Assembly (NCBI GenBank): GCA_950097015.1
Contig: CATNEN010000029.1
Location: 1,426,001-1,490,000, forward strand
Length of the DNA stretch: 64,000 bases
Origin: Macrostomum hystrix
Taxonomy: Eukaryota > Platyhelminthes > Macrostomidae
Direction of reading: 5' to 3'
Shown here piece after piece: positions 12,570-25,345 of this stretch (position 1 is the stretch's first letter; every line of letters begins with the position of its first letter). A program made the translations under genes and the position numbers. Under the pieces are notes generated by a model. It was not told the DNA's origin and ran no database searches. It saw only the letters and a program-made list of their open reading frames with translations.

Positions 12570-12935
12570 AAGGGATTTCTTTATTGCTGCGTAATTGGGA
12601 TTTCAGCGAATTTAAGAATATAATATTTGTGGAACAAACATTGTAAAGTTAATGGGATTTCGGGGAAAGGAATGTCGGAAAAATATAATTTCGGAGACAT
12701 GAATATTTCAGGCAGAAAGGAATCTCGGAAAAATATTTCTGGGAAATGATGATTTTTTGGAAATAAAGAGTTTAGGGATTTTGGAGAATTGACTATCTTC
12801 GGGGAAACAGGGATTCCTGGGAAATAGGGATTTCGATGATATATGGATTTCGGGGAAATAGGGACTTCGAGGAAATGGATTTCGGGGAAATATGGATTAT
12901 GGGGAGAAGGATTTCAGAAACTGTTAATTTCGGCC
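12570..12935. repeat. Degenerate GGGATTTCGGGGAAA repeat
   Basis: About 15-25 strongly diverged copies of a roughly 15-bp motif close to GGATTTCGGGGAAATA. It looks like an old minisatellite compared with the homogeneous arrays nearby. Confidence 0.6.
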
Positions 12936-13126
12936 AGTTAGGACGCACATATTTAGAATTATTTGCATCTAGTTGACCCGGAGCCGAGTAAAGGCTTTAA
13001 TATGAGTTAATTCGCATTCGAAAACTTCTATAAACTCAATTCAACAGCGATTAGTTGTTACAAAACAGGTTTCAATCCTTGACTAGGTAGGGGGGGTGGG
13101 GGCTCAGTCGGACCCAATCGGCGAAT

Positions 13127-15520
13127 TCAGCCATTGGTCTCGCCGTCCAAGGCCAGGAGGGACGGATCGCTGCTAACTGACGAGTGCAGCATCTCAGAGA
13201 ACAGCTGCGGCATTCTGATAGCCTGTTTATCAAAGTAGGAGGCCCAGAAGCCAAGGCAGAACAGCCGGATTGTATTGATGCGGCCAGACATGGCCAGCAG
13301 GCGAGTGCGCCTGACAGTGTCCGGGCAGACCCGGCGCAGCTCTCTGATGAACCTGGCCTGCAGATTTTCTATTTCTTCCGCATTGTCAAACTGTTGGCCA
13401 GGCGGGCATTGCAGCAGGAATATGGTCTTCAATAGTAGGTACTCCATCCTGGTCACACCCCATTCGGTCAGCAGGCCGGCCGTTAGTCGAACCTGCTGTC
13501 TGGCGCGCATCGCGATGGCATCGCTGAACATGTTCGGCCGGGTGGAGGGCACAGAGACGTTGCCGGCGAAGTGAATAATACCCGAGTATGGCACGGAGTT
13601 CATTGACACCTCGAAGGCGACCAGGCCGGCCCAGTGGGTCTGCAGCAGGCGGATCCGGTCCGGCAGGGAGATCGAGGAGAATCCGGGCAGTCGTTTGGCG
13701 AATTCTACCAGGCGTGCTGAGTGCCGGTCCAGGCACGGCAGCACGATGATGGCGAGGTTTCGCGAATCCACGGAGTTGAAGTCTTCGCCAATGGTGTTCT
13801 CCATGTTGAAGATGGGAAGGTCCAGAGCTTGCAAGGCCTATAGCGGGTGTTAGAGATTGCGCAGGGTGCACAAGCTGAGGCACGGCAGAGAGATAGAAGA
13901 GTGAGAGAGGGAGATGGAGACGGAGAGAGAGGGGGAGATGGAGACGGAGAGAGAGGGAGATGGAGACGGAGAGAGAGGGAGATGGAGACGGAGAGAGAGG
14001 GAGATGGAGACGGAGAGAGAGGGAGATGGAGACGGAGAGAGAGGGGGAGATGGAGACGGAGAGAGAGGGGGAGATGGAGACGGAGAGAGAGGGGGAGATG
14101 GAGACGGAGAGAGAGGGAGATGGAGACGGAGAGAGGGAGATGGAGACGGAGAGAGAGGGAGATGGAGACGGAGAGAGAGGGAGATGGAGACGGAGAGAGA
14201 GGGGGAGATGGAGACGGAGAGAGAGGGGGAGATGGAGACGGAGAGAGAGGGAGATGGAGACGGAGAGAGAGGGGGAGATGGAGACGGAGAGAGAGGGAGA
14301 TGGAGACGGAGATAGAGGGAGATGGAGACGGAGAGAGGGAGATGGAGACGGAGAGAGAGGGAGATGGAGACGGAGAGAGAGGGAGATGGAGACGGAGAGA
14401 GAGGGGGAGATGGAGACGGAGAGAGAGGGGGAGATGGAGACGGAGAGAGAGGGAGATGGAGACGGAGAGAGAGGGGGAGATGGAGACGGAGAGAGAGGGG
14501 GAGATGGAGACGGAGAGAGAGGGGGAGATGGAGACGGAGAGAGAGGGAGATGGAGACGGAGAGAGAGGGAGATGGAGACGGAGAGAGAGGGGGAGATGGA
14601 GACGGAGAGAGAGGGAGATGGAGACGGAGAGAGAGGGAGATGGAGACGGAGAGAGAGGGAGATGGAGACGGAGAGAGAGGGGGAGATGGAGACGGAGAGA
14701 GAGGGAGATGGAGACGGAGATAGAGGGAGATGGAGAGAGAGAGGGAGATGGAGACGGAGAGAGAGGGAGATGGAGACGGAGAGGGGGAGGCAGAGAGGGT
14801 GATGGAGATAAGAGGTAAGAGAGAGGAGAGAACCTCCAATCCCAAGCACCAACGAAATAAACGCAGGCGATTTAGCTCGTAATTAAAGTTATCGCAATTT
14901 TTTTAAAGAGAGTGTGAGAGGTGGAAAAGCAGATGTAGCGATAGTGAGAGGCCAGTTTCATAAAGCTAGCAAACCTCGGTCAGCGTTTCACGGCCGCAGC
15001 TTCCGTCCTCCGGTGAGGGCGGTGACGGGGTTTCGCCGCCTCTACCGCCGCCACGTTTTGCTGAAATCACCGAGGCAACCGAGACAGAGGCGGCAGCCGA
15101 GGCGGACGAGGCAACGGCAGTAGCGGCAGCCCTGGCGGCGGCCCTGGCGGCGGCCCTGGCAGCCGAAGCCTCCGCCCGACGCAGCCGGGGATAACGCTCA
15201 GACTCGGTGCCCGGAGCCACAGTGCGGAGCATACCCGGCCGCATGCCGGACATCAGGCAGCGGCGCCAGCGGCATGCCGGACACTGCTTGCGGCTGGCGT
15301 TGTTGACAGCGCACAGCGGCGGTGGTTGCTGCTGCTGCTGGCCGTCAGCATTGCCAACGCACTGGTAGGTCAAGCAGGAGTGCACTGTTCGCTTAAAGAA
15401 CGCTTTGCAAGCATTGCACGTGGCCGCTCCGTAATGCACCCCGGTGGCTGGGAGGCCGCAGACGGCACAAAAACCAACGGAGGAGACGGACGAGCCACTG
15501 AGAAACTCGAAGTCACTCAT
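13127..15520 (-). CDS. ERR-like nuclear receptor, copy 1
   Basis: Exon 1 is 15520-14975 (DNA-binding domain and hinge) and exon 2 is 13837-13127 (whole ligand-binding domain). They join in phase 0 (GAG|GTTTGC, CTATAG|GCC) to give 418 residues. Zinc finger 1 uses C18, C21, C35 and C38 with P-box CNACKA. Finger 2 uses C54, C70, C80 and C83, with a 15-residue gap between C54 and C70 (normally 5) filled by glutamines and prolines. The hinge is Ala-rich. In the LBD, helix 3 carries FAKRLPGF and PDRIRLLQTHW, then SVPYSG. The C-terminal LFSEML fits the AF-2 activation helix. The CxACKAFFKRT P-box and these LBD motifs are most like ERR/NR3 receptors, so it is probably a nuclear DNA-binding transcription factor. 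Ligand and target site are unknown. The intron contains the array at 13911-14790. Confidence 0.85.
13911..14790. repeat. 22-24 bp minisatellite in receptor-1 intron
   Basis: About 38 copies of GGGAGATGGAGACGGAGAGA plus two to four further bases. The strand bias makes the intron a long polypyrimidine tract (CTCTCCGTCTCCATCTCC) on the gene strand, ending about 75 bases before the acceptor. Long open frames on both strands result from the repeat. Confidence 0.95.
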
Positions 15521-15639
15521 TGCTGAATCTCTTTAATCAACTGAAAAATTGACAGCCCGCTAGTGCTTCTGGAAGTGTTCGCGCAGTCTTTCCAAATTTC
15601 GGCTGAAATTCAAGCGAGCTTTTGTCTATGCCATTTCTG

Positions 15640-16872
15640 TCACTCCATCTGCCTGTATTTCTGTCACTCCATCCGCTTGTATTTCTGTCACTCCATCTGC
15701 CTGTATTTCTGTCACTCCATCCGCCTGCATTTCTGTCACTCCACCTGCCTGTATTTCTGTCACTCCATCCGCCTGCATTTCTGTCACTCCACCTGCCTGT
15801 ATTTCTGTCACTCCATCCGCCTGTATTTCTGTCACTCCATCCGCCTGTATTTCTGTCACTCCATCCGCCCTTATTTCTGTCACTCCATCCGCCTGTATTT
15901 CTGTCACTCCATCTGCCTGCACTTCTGTCACTCCATCCGCCTGTATTTTTGTCACTCCATCTGCCTGCACTTCTGTCACTCCATCCGCCTGTATTTCTGT
16001 CACTCCATCCGCCTGTATTTCTGTCACTCCATCTGCCTGCACTTCTGTCACTCCATCTGCCTGTATTTCTGTCACACCATCTGCCTGTATTTCTGTCACT
16101 CCATCCGCCTGTATTTCTGTCACTCCATCTGCCTGTATTTCTGTCACTCCATCTGCCTGTATTTCTGTCACTCCATCCGCCTGTATTTCTGTCACTCCAT
16201 CTGCCTGTATTTCTGTCACTCCATCCGCCTGTATTTCTGTCACTCCATCCGCCTGTATTTCTGTCACTCCATCCGCCTGCATTTCTGTCACTCCACCTGC
16301 CCGTATTTCTGTCACTCCATCCGCCTGTATTTTTGTCACTCCATCCGCCTGTATTTCTGTCACTCCGTCTGCCTGCACTTCTGTCACTCCATCCGCCTGT
16401 ATTTCTGTCACTCCATCCGCCTGTATTTCTGTCACTCCATCCGCCTGCATTTCTGTCACTCCACCTGCCCGTATTTCTGTCACTCCATCCGCCTGTATTT
16501 CTGTCACTCCATCTGCCTGCACTTCTGGCACTCCATCCGCCTGTATTTCTGTCACTCCATCTGCCTGCACTGCTGTCACTCCATCTGCCTGTATTTTTGT
16601 CACTCCATCCGCCTGTATTTCTGTCACTCCATCCGCCTGTATTTCTGTCACTCCATCTGCCTGCACTGCTGTCACTCCATCTGCCTGTATTTCTGTCACT
16701 CCACCTGCCTGTATTTCTGTCACTCCACCTGCCCGTATTTCTGTCACTCCATCCGCCTGTATTTTTGTCACTCCATCTGCCTGTATTTCTGTCACTCCAT
16801 CTGCCTGCACTTCTGTCACTCCATCCGCCTGTATTTCTGTCACTCCATCCGCCTGTATTTCTGTCACTCCAG
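15640..16872. repeat. 24-bp minisatellite, about 51 copies
   Basis: The unit contains CTGTCACTCCATCCGCCTGT plus ATTT. C/T variants (CCATCTG, CCACCTG, CACTTCTG) are scattered in small repeated sets. It lies just upstream of receptor copy 1, either in its 5' flank or in an unseen first intron. Open frames on both strands are periodicity effects. Confidence 0.96.
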
Positions 16873-17223
16873 TTTTTGTTACTGCCCGCACAATAAATAG
16901 GTAACTAATCACTTAGTGGCTGATCTAACTTTGGTAAAATAATACAAGAAATAGCGCTCTAAAAACACTATTATTAAGTAGAAAAGATTTGCCTGTATGC
17001 AAAGAATTTTACTGACGAATAATAAAGCATAAGTAAAATAGTCTGTCGCAGCATCAGGGGAGTGTTATGCAAATTATACTTTTCCTTTATTGGTTTTGAT
17101 ATACGGAACATCTTATTTATGAATAGGTAAAAATATACATGCATTGTCAGTCTTAAAAGTTTATATGAAACAGATTTGCACAGCAATTCTACTTCAGATC
17201 AAATTTAAAAAATATCTATCAGG

Positions 17224-17450
17224 ATCTGTCACTGTATCTACCCGTGTCACTGAATCGACCTGTGTCACTGAATCTACCTGTGTCACTGAATCTACCTGTG
17301 TCACTGAATCTACCTGTGTCACTGAATCTACCTGTGTCACTGTATCTACCTGTCACTGAATCTACCTGTGTCACTGTATCTACCTGTCACTGAATCGACC
17401 TGTGTCACTGAATCTACCTGTGTCACTGAATCTACCTGTGTCACTAAACC
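17224..17450. repeat. 18-bp minisatellite
   Basis: About 13 copies of CTGTGTCACTGAATCTAC, with some 14-bp short forms (CTGTCACTGAATCTAC-like). The flanks 16873-17223 and 17451-18316 are AT-rich and hold nothing else I can support. Confidence 0.9.
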
Positions 17451-18316
17451 CTGTGTCTGTCACGGGTCAGTAACCGTCGAAACGGATGAAAAACAAAAAT
17501 AAAAATAAAATAAAAATGCTTTGTACATGTTTGAATTTCTTGGACGAGCGAAGATAAAAAATCTAACGTTTTTTGCTAGAATTATTAAAATTTAAATTTT
17601 AATATTGAAACTAGGCGTGAATTTATCTAATCAGTGATAGTCAATTTTAGGTCATATTACCATTATATATGTATCTACAGTTGAACATGTAGAAAATATA
17701 AACAATATAAACACAAGAATAAAGTAAACCTATGCTATGCTAATTGAGTAACCTGATTGATAGATAATATCAAGCTAATCGAATGAATTCATTAAAGGAA
17801 AACTACTTTGAGTATGACAAACTTTGCTCAACTAGTCAAGGCGTAAGTTTTAACTAATGTGAAATTATTTAAAAAATCGACACAGCCATGGTTAATTGGG
17901 AAAAAGTAAAATCGGAAACCGAAAGTACAAAAAAATCAAGACGTAAAAAATCTATTTCGAGTAGAAGAAATCACAAAGCACTTACATACAGAAACATATT
18001 AAAGCATCGATGCATTCCGGATATCAATCAACATAACAAACTTCGTGTTCATATTAGACAAGATAGTCTTCCATCCCACGCCAAAATCTAAATTCACTCA
18101 AAGTCCACCCACTCAATGTACTCTCGCTCAACGCCCACCCCACGCCAAATGTACATTCGTTCAGTCTAGCCTACGTGCGATGTACATTAGCTGAACGACC
18201 AACTCATGTCAAGTGTACACTTCCTTAAAGTCTACCCTACCCCTGATGTACATTTGCACCACAACCACAAGACGCTTAAATTTAATCACGCTCATCCTCA
18301 ACCCACGATTGTACTT

Positions 18317-21300
18317 TTAAATTCTCTGCGAAGAAACTGCATGCGGAATTTCATTCAAAGAAAACTGCAGTATCTCAGACATTAGCTGGGGCGGTAGGAA
18401 GGCGTTGCTGCGCACCACAGTCGACCAGAAGCCAACTGAAGCAATCTTCAGCGCCATCAGATTGCTCAGCAGCATGAGCAGACTGCTCCGTCGCAAACTA
18501 TCCGGACAGAGCTGGCGCAGCTCGCGCAGGTAACCGGCTTGAACCTGTTCGATCTGGCCGGAGTCCTGCCACTCATGACCGGCTGGGCATTCCAATAGGA
18601 AGATGGCTTTTAGCAGTAGAAATTCATATCGGGTCACCTGGTTAGGGGTTAGGTAATTTTGATGATGCACTTGAGGTGCACTTGAAAGATATCTATTACG
18701 TTGTGAAATTTCGACTTTGTGAAAGCACCCCTATGTCTCATCCCACCCAGCCCATTTAGTTGTCTGCTCTGTCTGTTCTTTCTCTCCCCCCTCTCCCTAT
18801 GTACGCTTGCTGTTAGTACGTTATCGATTTTTTCTTTGCCTAGTCTTAGCTTTGAATTCTCTATTTGTATGCGCCCCACCCGCGGCTATTTAATCTCCAC
18901 AATTCACCCACCCCAATTAAATGAACATGAGCGGCTATTTAATCTCCACAATTCACCCACCCCAATTAAATGAACATAAGCGGCTATTTAATCTCCACAA
19001 TTCACCCACCCCAATTAAATGAACATGAGCGGCTATTAAATCTCCACAATTCACCCACCCCAATTAAATGAACATGAGCGGCTATTTAATTTCTACAATT
19101 CACCCACCCCAATTAAATGAACATGAGCGGCTATTTAATCTCCACAATTCACCCACCCCAATTAAATGAACATGAGCGGCTATTTAATCTCCACAATTCA
19201 CCCACCCCAATTAAATGAACATGAGCGGCTATTTAATCTCCACAATTCACCCACCCCAATTAAATGAACATGAGCGGCTATTTAATCTCCACAATTCACC
19301 CACCCCAATTAAATGAACATGAGCGGCTATTTAATCTCCACAATTCACCCACCCCAATTAAATGAACATGAGCGACTATTTAATCTCCACAATTCACCCA
19401 CCCCAATTAAATGAACATGAGCGGCTATTTTATCTCCACAATTCACCCACCCCAATTAAATGAACATGAGCGGCTATTTAATCTCCACAATTCACCCACC
19501 CCAATTAAATGAACATGAGCGGCTATTTAATCTCCACAATTCACCCACCCCAATTAAATGAACATGAGCGGCTATTTAATCTCCACAATTCACCCACCCC
19601 AATTAAATGAACATGAGCGGCTATTTAATCTCCACAATTCACCCACTCCAATTAAATGAACATGAGCGGCTATTTAATCTCCACAATTCACCCACCCCAA
19701 TTAAATGAACATGAGCGGCTATTTAATCTCCACAATTCACCCACCCCAATTAAATGAACATGAGCGGCTATTTAATCTCCACAATTCACCCACCCCAATT
19801 AAATGAACATGAGCGGCTATTTAATCTCCACAATTCACCCACCCCAATTAAATGAACATGAGCGGCTATTTAATCTCCACAATTCACCCACTCCAATTAA
19901 ATGAACATGAGCGGCTATTTAATCTCCACAATTCACCCACCCCAATTAAATGAACATGAGCGGCTATTTTATCTCCAAATTCACCCACCCCAATTAAATG
20001 AACATGAGCGGCTATTTTATCTCCACAATTCACCCACCCCAATTAAATGAACATGAGCGGCTATTTAATCTCCACAATTCACCCACCCCAATTAAATGAA
20101 CATGAGCGGCTATTTAATCTCCACAATTCACCCACCCCAATTAAATGAACATGAGCGGCTATTTAATCTCCACAATTCACCCACCCCAATTAAATGAACA
20201 TGAGCGGCTATTTAATCTCCACAATTCACCCACCCCAATTAAATGAACATGAGCGGCTATTTAATCTCCACAATTCACCCACCCCAATTAAATGAACATG
20301 AGCGGCTATTTAATCTCCACAATTCACCCACCCCAATTAAATGAACATGAGCGGCTATTTAATCTCCACAATTCACCCACCCCAATTAAATGAACATGAG
20401 CGGCTATTTAATCTCCACAATTCACCCACCCCAATTAAATGAACATGAGCGGCTACAAGGTCGGCCTACCGTGCATGCTGTTTTAGCTCTCGCCGTGTTA
20501 CCCAAAGACGGTCTCTGACAAAGCGGTTCAAATTTAACAAAAAATTGTTCCAATAAATCACCTGCCACAATGTTAGCCATCTAATCAAGCAGCGTAATTG
20601 TTGGCCAGTTTTTGGCGAGAATATTCCACGAAACTGATGTCCGTAGCTCTCGTCCATGGCCAGGTCGGTGCAAAACACAATATTGCCATTGTAAGGCACC
20701 GAGTTGATCGCCACTTCCAGTGCGCACAGATCAAGGCAGTGCAGCTGCAGCAGCAGCACCTGTGCAATCAGTGCGATCGATTATTGAAGTTGAAATATCA
20801 TAGACTAGGAATTAGAAAGACAGTCAAACCCCTAGAGACACTCGCCTTATCCGGCATGGGCAGCGGGCCAAAGCCGGGCACAGATTTGGCAAACTTGACC
20901 AGATCCCCGATCAGCCGGTCCATGCACAGCGTCAGTGTGTAGGCTAGCCTAACCGGCGTCTCCGCATTGCCTGTAGCCGACACGTCGCTTAATGAGAACG
21001 TCGGCGAGTCAATGGAGATTAGCTGACTGAGCAATGTCAGCGATGAAGATTCCGACGACGAAGTTGGCTGCTGAGGCGGTGGAGGCGGTGGAGGCGGCGG
21101 AAGCATTTCTGTGGAGGCTGATGCTTCCGGTTGACTCTGCGAAGACTGCTGAAAACTGCTTCAATGTGTGAAAAAAGAACATCTGCTGGATATTTTCCGA
21201 AACAGTTGTAGAATAGACCATTAATTTTTATATATTTAAATCAGGGAAATAAGGATCAAAGATATGAGGATCAGGGATCTCAAGAATCAAGGATATAAGG

Positions 21301-23818
21301 ATCAAGGATATGAGGATCAGGGATCTCAAGGATCAGGGATATAAGGATCAAAGATCTGAGGATCAGGGATCTCAAGAATCAAGGATATAAGGATCAAGGA
21401 TATGAGGATCAGGGATCTCAAGGATCAGGGATTTCAAGGATCAGGGATCTCAAGGATCAAGGATATAAGGATCAGGGATATGAGGATCAGGGATATGAGG
21501 ATCAGGGATATGAGGATCAGGGATATGAGGATCAGGGATATGAGGATCAAAGATCTGAGGATCAGGGATATCAAGGATCAAGGATATAAGGATCAAGGAT
21601 ATAAGGATCAAGGATATAAGGATCAGGGATATGAGGATCAGGGATCTCAAGAATCAAGGATATAAGGATCAAGGATATAAGGATCAGGGATATGAGGATC
21701 AAGGATATAAGGATCAAGGATATAAGGATCAGGGATATCAAGGATCAAGGATATAAGGATCAGGGATCTCAAGAATCAAGGATATAAGGATCAAGGATAT
21801 AAGGATCAGGGATATAAGGATCAAGGATATAAGGATCAAGGATATAAGGATCAAGGATATAAGGATCAAGGATATAAGGATCAAGGATATAAGGATCAAG
21901 GATATAAGGATCAGGGATATGAGGATCAGGGATCTCAAGAATCAAGGATATAAGGATCAAGGATATAAGGATCAGGGATATGAGGATCAGGGATCTCAAG
22001 AATCAAGGATATAAGGATCAAGGATATAATGATCAGGGATATGAGGATCAAGGATATAAGGATCAAGGATATAAGGATCAGGGATATCAAGGATCAAGGA
22101 TATAAGGATCAAGGATATAAGGATCAAGGATATAAGGATCAAGGATATAAGGATCAAGGATATAAGGATCAAGGATATAAGGATCAGGGATATGAGGATC
22201 AGGGATCTCAAGAATCAAGGATATAAGGATCAAGGATATAAGGATCAGGGATATGAGGATCAGGGATCTCAAGAATCAAGGATATAAGGATCAGGGATAT
22301 GAGGATCAGGGATCTCAAGAATCAAGGATATAAGGATCAAGGATATAAGGATCAGGGATATGAGGATCAGGGATATGAGGATCAGGGATCTCAAGGATCA
22401 GGGATTTCAAGGATCAGGGATCTCAAGGATCAAGGATATAAGGATCAAAGATCTGAGGATCAGGGATCTCAAGAATCAAGGATATAAGGATCAGGGATTT
22501 GAGGATCAGGGATCTCAAGGATCAGGGATTTCAAGGATCAGGGATCTCAAGGATCAAGGATATAAGTATCAGGGATATGAGGATCTGGGATCTCAATATT
22601 CAGGAATCTCAATATTCAGGGATCTCAAGGATCAGGGATCTCAAGGATCTGGGATCTCAAGGATCTGGGATCTCAAGGATCAGGGATTTCAGTGATCAGG
22701 GATGTCAAAAATCAGGGATCTCAATCCTTATATCATTAACCTCAATCCTTATATCCTTATATCATGGATATAAGGATCAGTGATCTGAGGATCAGGGATC
22801 TAAGGTTCATGGATCTGAGGATCAGGGATCTGAGGATCATGGATCTGAGGATCAGGGATCTGAGGATCTTGGATCTGAGGATCATGGATCTGAGGATCAT
22901 GGATCTGAGGATCATGGATCTGAGGATCATGGATCTGAGGATCATGGATCTAAGGATCAAGGATCTGAGGATCATGGATCTGAGTATCTAAGAAACAGAG
23001 AATCAGGGATCTGAGGAGCAGGTTTCTGAGTATCTAAGAAACAGAGAATCAGGGATCATAGATCATGGATCTGAGGATCAAGGATCTGAGGATCATTGAT
23101 CTGAGGATCAGGGATCTGAGGATCATGGATCTGAGGATCTAAGAAACTGAGAATCAGGGATCTAGGGATCAGGGATCTGAAGATCAGGGATCTGAGGATC
23201 AAGGATCTGAGGATTAGGGATCTGAGGATCATGGATCTGAGGATTAGGATCTGAAGATCAGGGATCTGAGGATCAGGGATCTGAGGATTAGGGATCTGAA
23301 GATCAGGGATCCGAGGATCATGGATCTGAGGATCTAAGAAGCAGAGAATCGGGGATTTGAGGAGCAGGTATCTGAGTATCGAGCATCACCTACCCCTGAG
23401 CAGCAGTCTCTTGCTGCCGCAGCCTCGGATATCGACTGCTCTCAGTGCCGGCCTCCACGCTGCGCAGCATGCCAGGCTGCATGTTGGCCCGCACACAGCG
23501 CCGCCACCGGCAGGCCGGGCACTGCTTTCTGTTGGGCTCCCGCACTGGGCAAAGTTCGTCGGCTCCAGAATAGCGCCTGGCGCATTGGTAGGTCAGGCAG
23601 GAGTGCACGGTGCGCTTAAAGAACGTCTTGCACGCGTTGCACGTGGCGGCGCCGTAGTGAACGCCGGTGGCGCGCAGGTCGCACACAGAGCAGCCACCCA
23701 GGATGTCAATGATTGGACGCTCCTGCTGCTGCTGCTGCTGATTCTGCTGCTGATGATTAGCAGAAGCCGACGCATCGGCATCAATAACTATAGCCGTGTC
23801 CTTTGTCTGTCCTGCCAG
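18317..23818 (-). CDS. ERR-like nuclear receptor, copy 2 (no genomic ATG seen)
   Basis: Four exons: 23818-23394 (DBD), 21155-20846, 20759-20562 and 18637-18317. Phases 2, 0 and 0 match throughout, giving 417 residues before an initiator. Finger 1 has CSVC and the P-box CNACKT. Finger 2 has a 10-residue gap after TYQC. A Q-rich N-terminus precedes the DBD. The LBD has FAKSVPGF, PDK|VLLLQLHC split by an intron, SVPYNG, and an AF-2-like LMSEIL. The first exon starts at a good acceptor (GGTTGCAG|CTGGCAGG) with no upstream in-frame ATG, so a short unseen exon or a trans-spliced leader must supply the start. Intron 2 (86 bp) appears to be GC-AG (AAG|GCGAGT). Introns 1 and 3 are filled by minisatellites. 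Closest in sequence to copy 1. Confidence 0.8.
18882..20455. repeat. 49-bp minisatellite in receptor-2 intron 3
   Basis: About 32 nearly identical copies of a 49-bp unit containing GCGGCTATTTAATCTCCACA and CCCCAATTAAATGAACATGA. Only a few substitutions distinguish the copies, so the array is young or homogenised. It starts about 105 bases into the intron on the gene strand and ends about 245 bases before the acceptor. Confidence 0.97.
21240..23380. repeat. 15-bp minisatellite filling receptor-2 intron 1
   Basis: More than 130 copies of a 15-bp unit, GGATCAAGGATATAA, with variant subfamilies (GGATCAGGGATCTGA, GGATCATGGATCTGA). On the gene strand the most diverged units begin about 13 bases after the donor (GATACTCAGATACC), and the array continues to about 85 bases before the acceptor. 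Essentially the whole 2.24-kb intron is array. Confidence 0.95.
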
Positions 23819-23929
23819 CTGCAACCATAATAAATGAAAAGTTAAACTCTGCTGTTATTAGAAACATAAGTAAGTGTTTAAAACCTAAAAGTAAATTTTT
23901 AACACTACATCTGGAATCATGTAGGCCAT

Positions 23930-25345
23930 CTTAATCAGCCTACTTTGAGTAGCTAATCTCAACAAGCCTGTTCTGAGTAGCTAATCTCAACCAGCCTGCT
24001 TTGAGTAGCTAATCTCAACCAGCCTGTTCTGAGTAGCTAATCTCAAGCAGCCTACTTTGAGTAGCCAATCTCAAGCAGCCTGTTTTGAGTAGCTAATCTC
24101 AACCAGCCTACTTTGAGTAGCTAATCTCAACAAGCCTGTTCTGAGTAGCTAATCTCAACCAGCCTGCTTTGAGTAGCTAATCTCAACAAGCCTGTTCTGA
24201 GTAGCTAATCTCAACCAGCCTGCTTTGAGTAGCTAATCTCAACCAGCCTGCTTTGAGTAGCTAATCTCAACCAGCCTGTTCTGAGTAGCTAATCTCAAGC
24301 AGCCTACTTTGAGTAGCTAATCTCAAGCAGCCTACTTTGAGTAGCTAATCTCAAGCAGCCTACTTTGAGTAGCCAATCTCAAGCAGCCTACTTTGAGTAG
24401 CCAATCTCAAGCAGCCTGTTTTGAGTAGCTAATTTCAAACAGCCTGTTTTGAGTAGCTAATCTCAACCAGCCTACTTTGACTAGCTAATCTCAACCAGCC
24501 TACTTTGAGTAGCTAATCTCAACCAGCCTACTTTGAGTAGCTAATCTCAAGCAGCCTACTTTGAGTAGCCAATCTCAAGCAGCCTGTTTTGAGTAGCCAA
24601 TCTCAAGCAGCCTACTTTGAGTAGCTAATTTCAAACAACCTGTTTTGAGTAGCTAATCTCAAGCAGCCTACTTTGAGTAGCTAATCTCAAGCAGCCTACT
24701 TTGAGTAGCTAATCTCAAGCAGCCTACTTTGAGTAGCCAATCTCAAGCAGCCTACTTTGAGTAGCCAATCTCAAGCAGCCTGTTTTGAGTAGCTAATTTC
24801 AAACAGCCTGTTTTGAGTAGCTAATCTCAACCAGCCTACTTTGACTAGCTAATCTCAACCAGCCTACTTTGAGTAGCTAATCTCAACCAGCCTACTTTGA
24901 GTAGCTAATCTCAACCAGCCTACTTTGAGTAGCTAATCTCAAGCAGCCTACTTTGAGTAGCCAATCTCAAGCAGCCTGTTTTGAGTAGCCAATCTCAAGC
25001 AGCCTACTTTGAGTAGCCAATCTCAAGCAGCCTGTTTTGAGTAGCTAATTTCAAACAACCTGTTTTGAGTAGCTAATCTCAAGCAGCCTACTTTGAGTAG
25101 CTAATCTCAAGCAGCCTACTTTGAGTAGCCAATCTCAAGCAGCCTGTTTTGAGTAGCTAATTTCAAACAGCCTGTTTTGAGTAGCTAATCTCAACCAGCC
25201 TACTTTGACTAGCTAATCTCAACCAGCCTACTTTGAGTAGCTAATCTCAAGCAGCCTACTTTGAGTAGCTAATCTCAACCAGCCTACTTTAAGTAGCCAA
25301 TCTCAAGCAGCCTGTTTTGAGTAGCTAATCTCAACCAGCCGATTC
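23930..25345. repeat. 28-bp minisatellite, about 50 copies
   Basis: The unit is TAATCTCAAGCAGCCTACTT plus TGAGTAGC. Variants (CCAGCC, CTGTTTTG, CTGTTCTG, GACTAGC) recur in the same order in longer blocks, so there are higher-order duplications of about 11-14 units. It lies upstream of the DBD exon of receptor 2, possibly in an intron leading to an unseen first exon. The stretch 25346-26310 is AT-rich with no feature found. Confidence 0.95.

Noticed and set aside
13386-14852. Open frame of 488 codons spanning the array and receptor exon
   Set aside because: It reads the CTCTCC array in one frame and then the receptor LBD exon out of frame. The receptor frame is supported by family motifs.
15563-16912. 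Three open frames over 400 codons on both strands
   Set aside because: All are translations of the 24-bp minisatellite.
17888-18091. 67-codon Lys-rich open frame
   Set aside because: No flanking splice signals, homology or codon bias like the real exons. It lies in AT-rich intergenic DNA.
18882-20455. CRISPR-like array
   Set aside because: Units are contiguous with no unique spacers, and the context is an animal intron.
20798-20846. Continuation of receptor 2 exon 2 as ASVSRGLTVF to a stop
   Set aside because: Alignment to the other two receptors needs the LLQLH helix from the next exon directly after PDK, so this stretch is intron.
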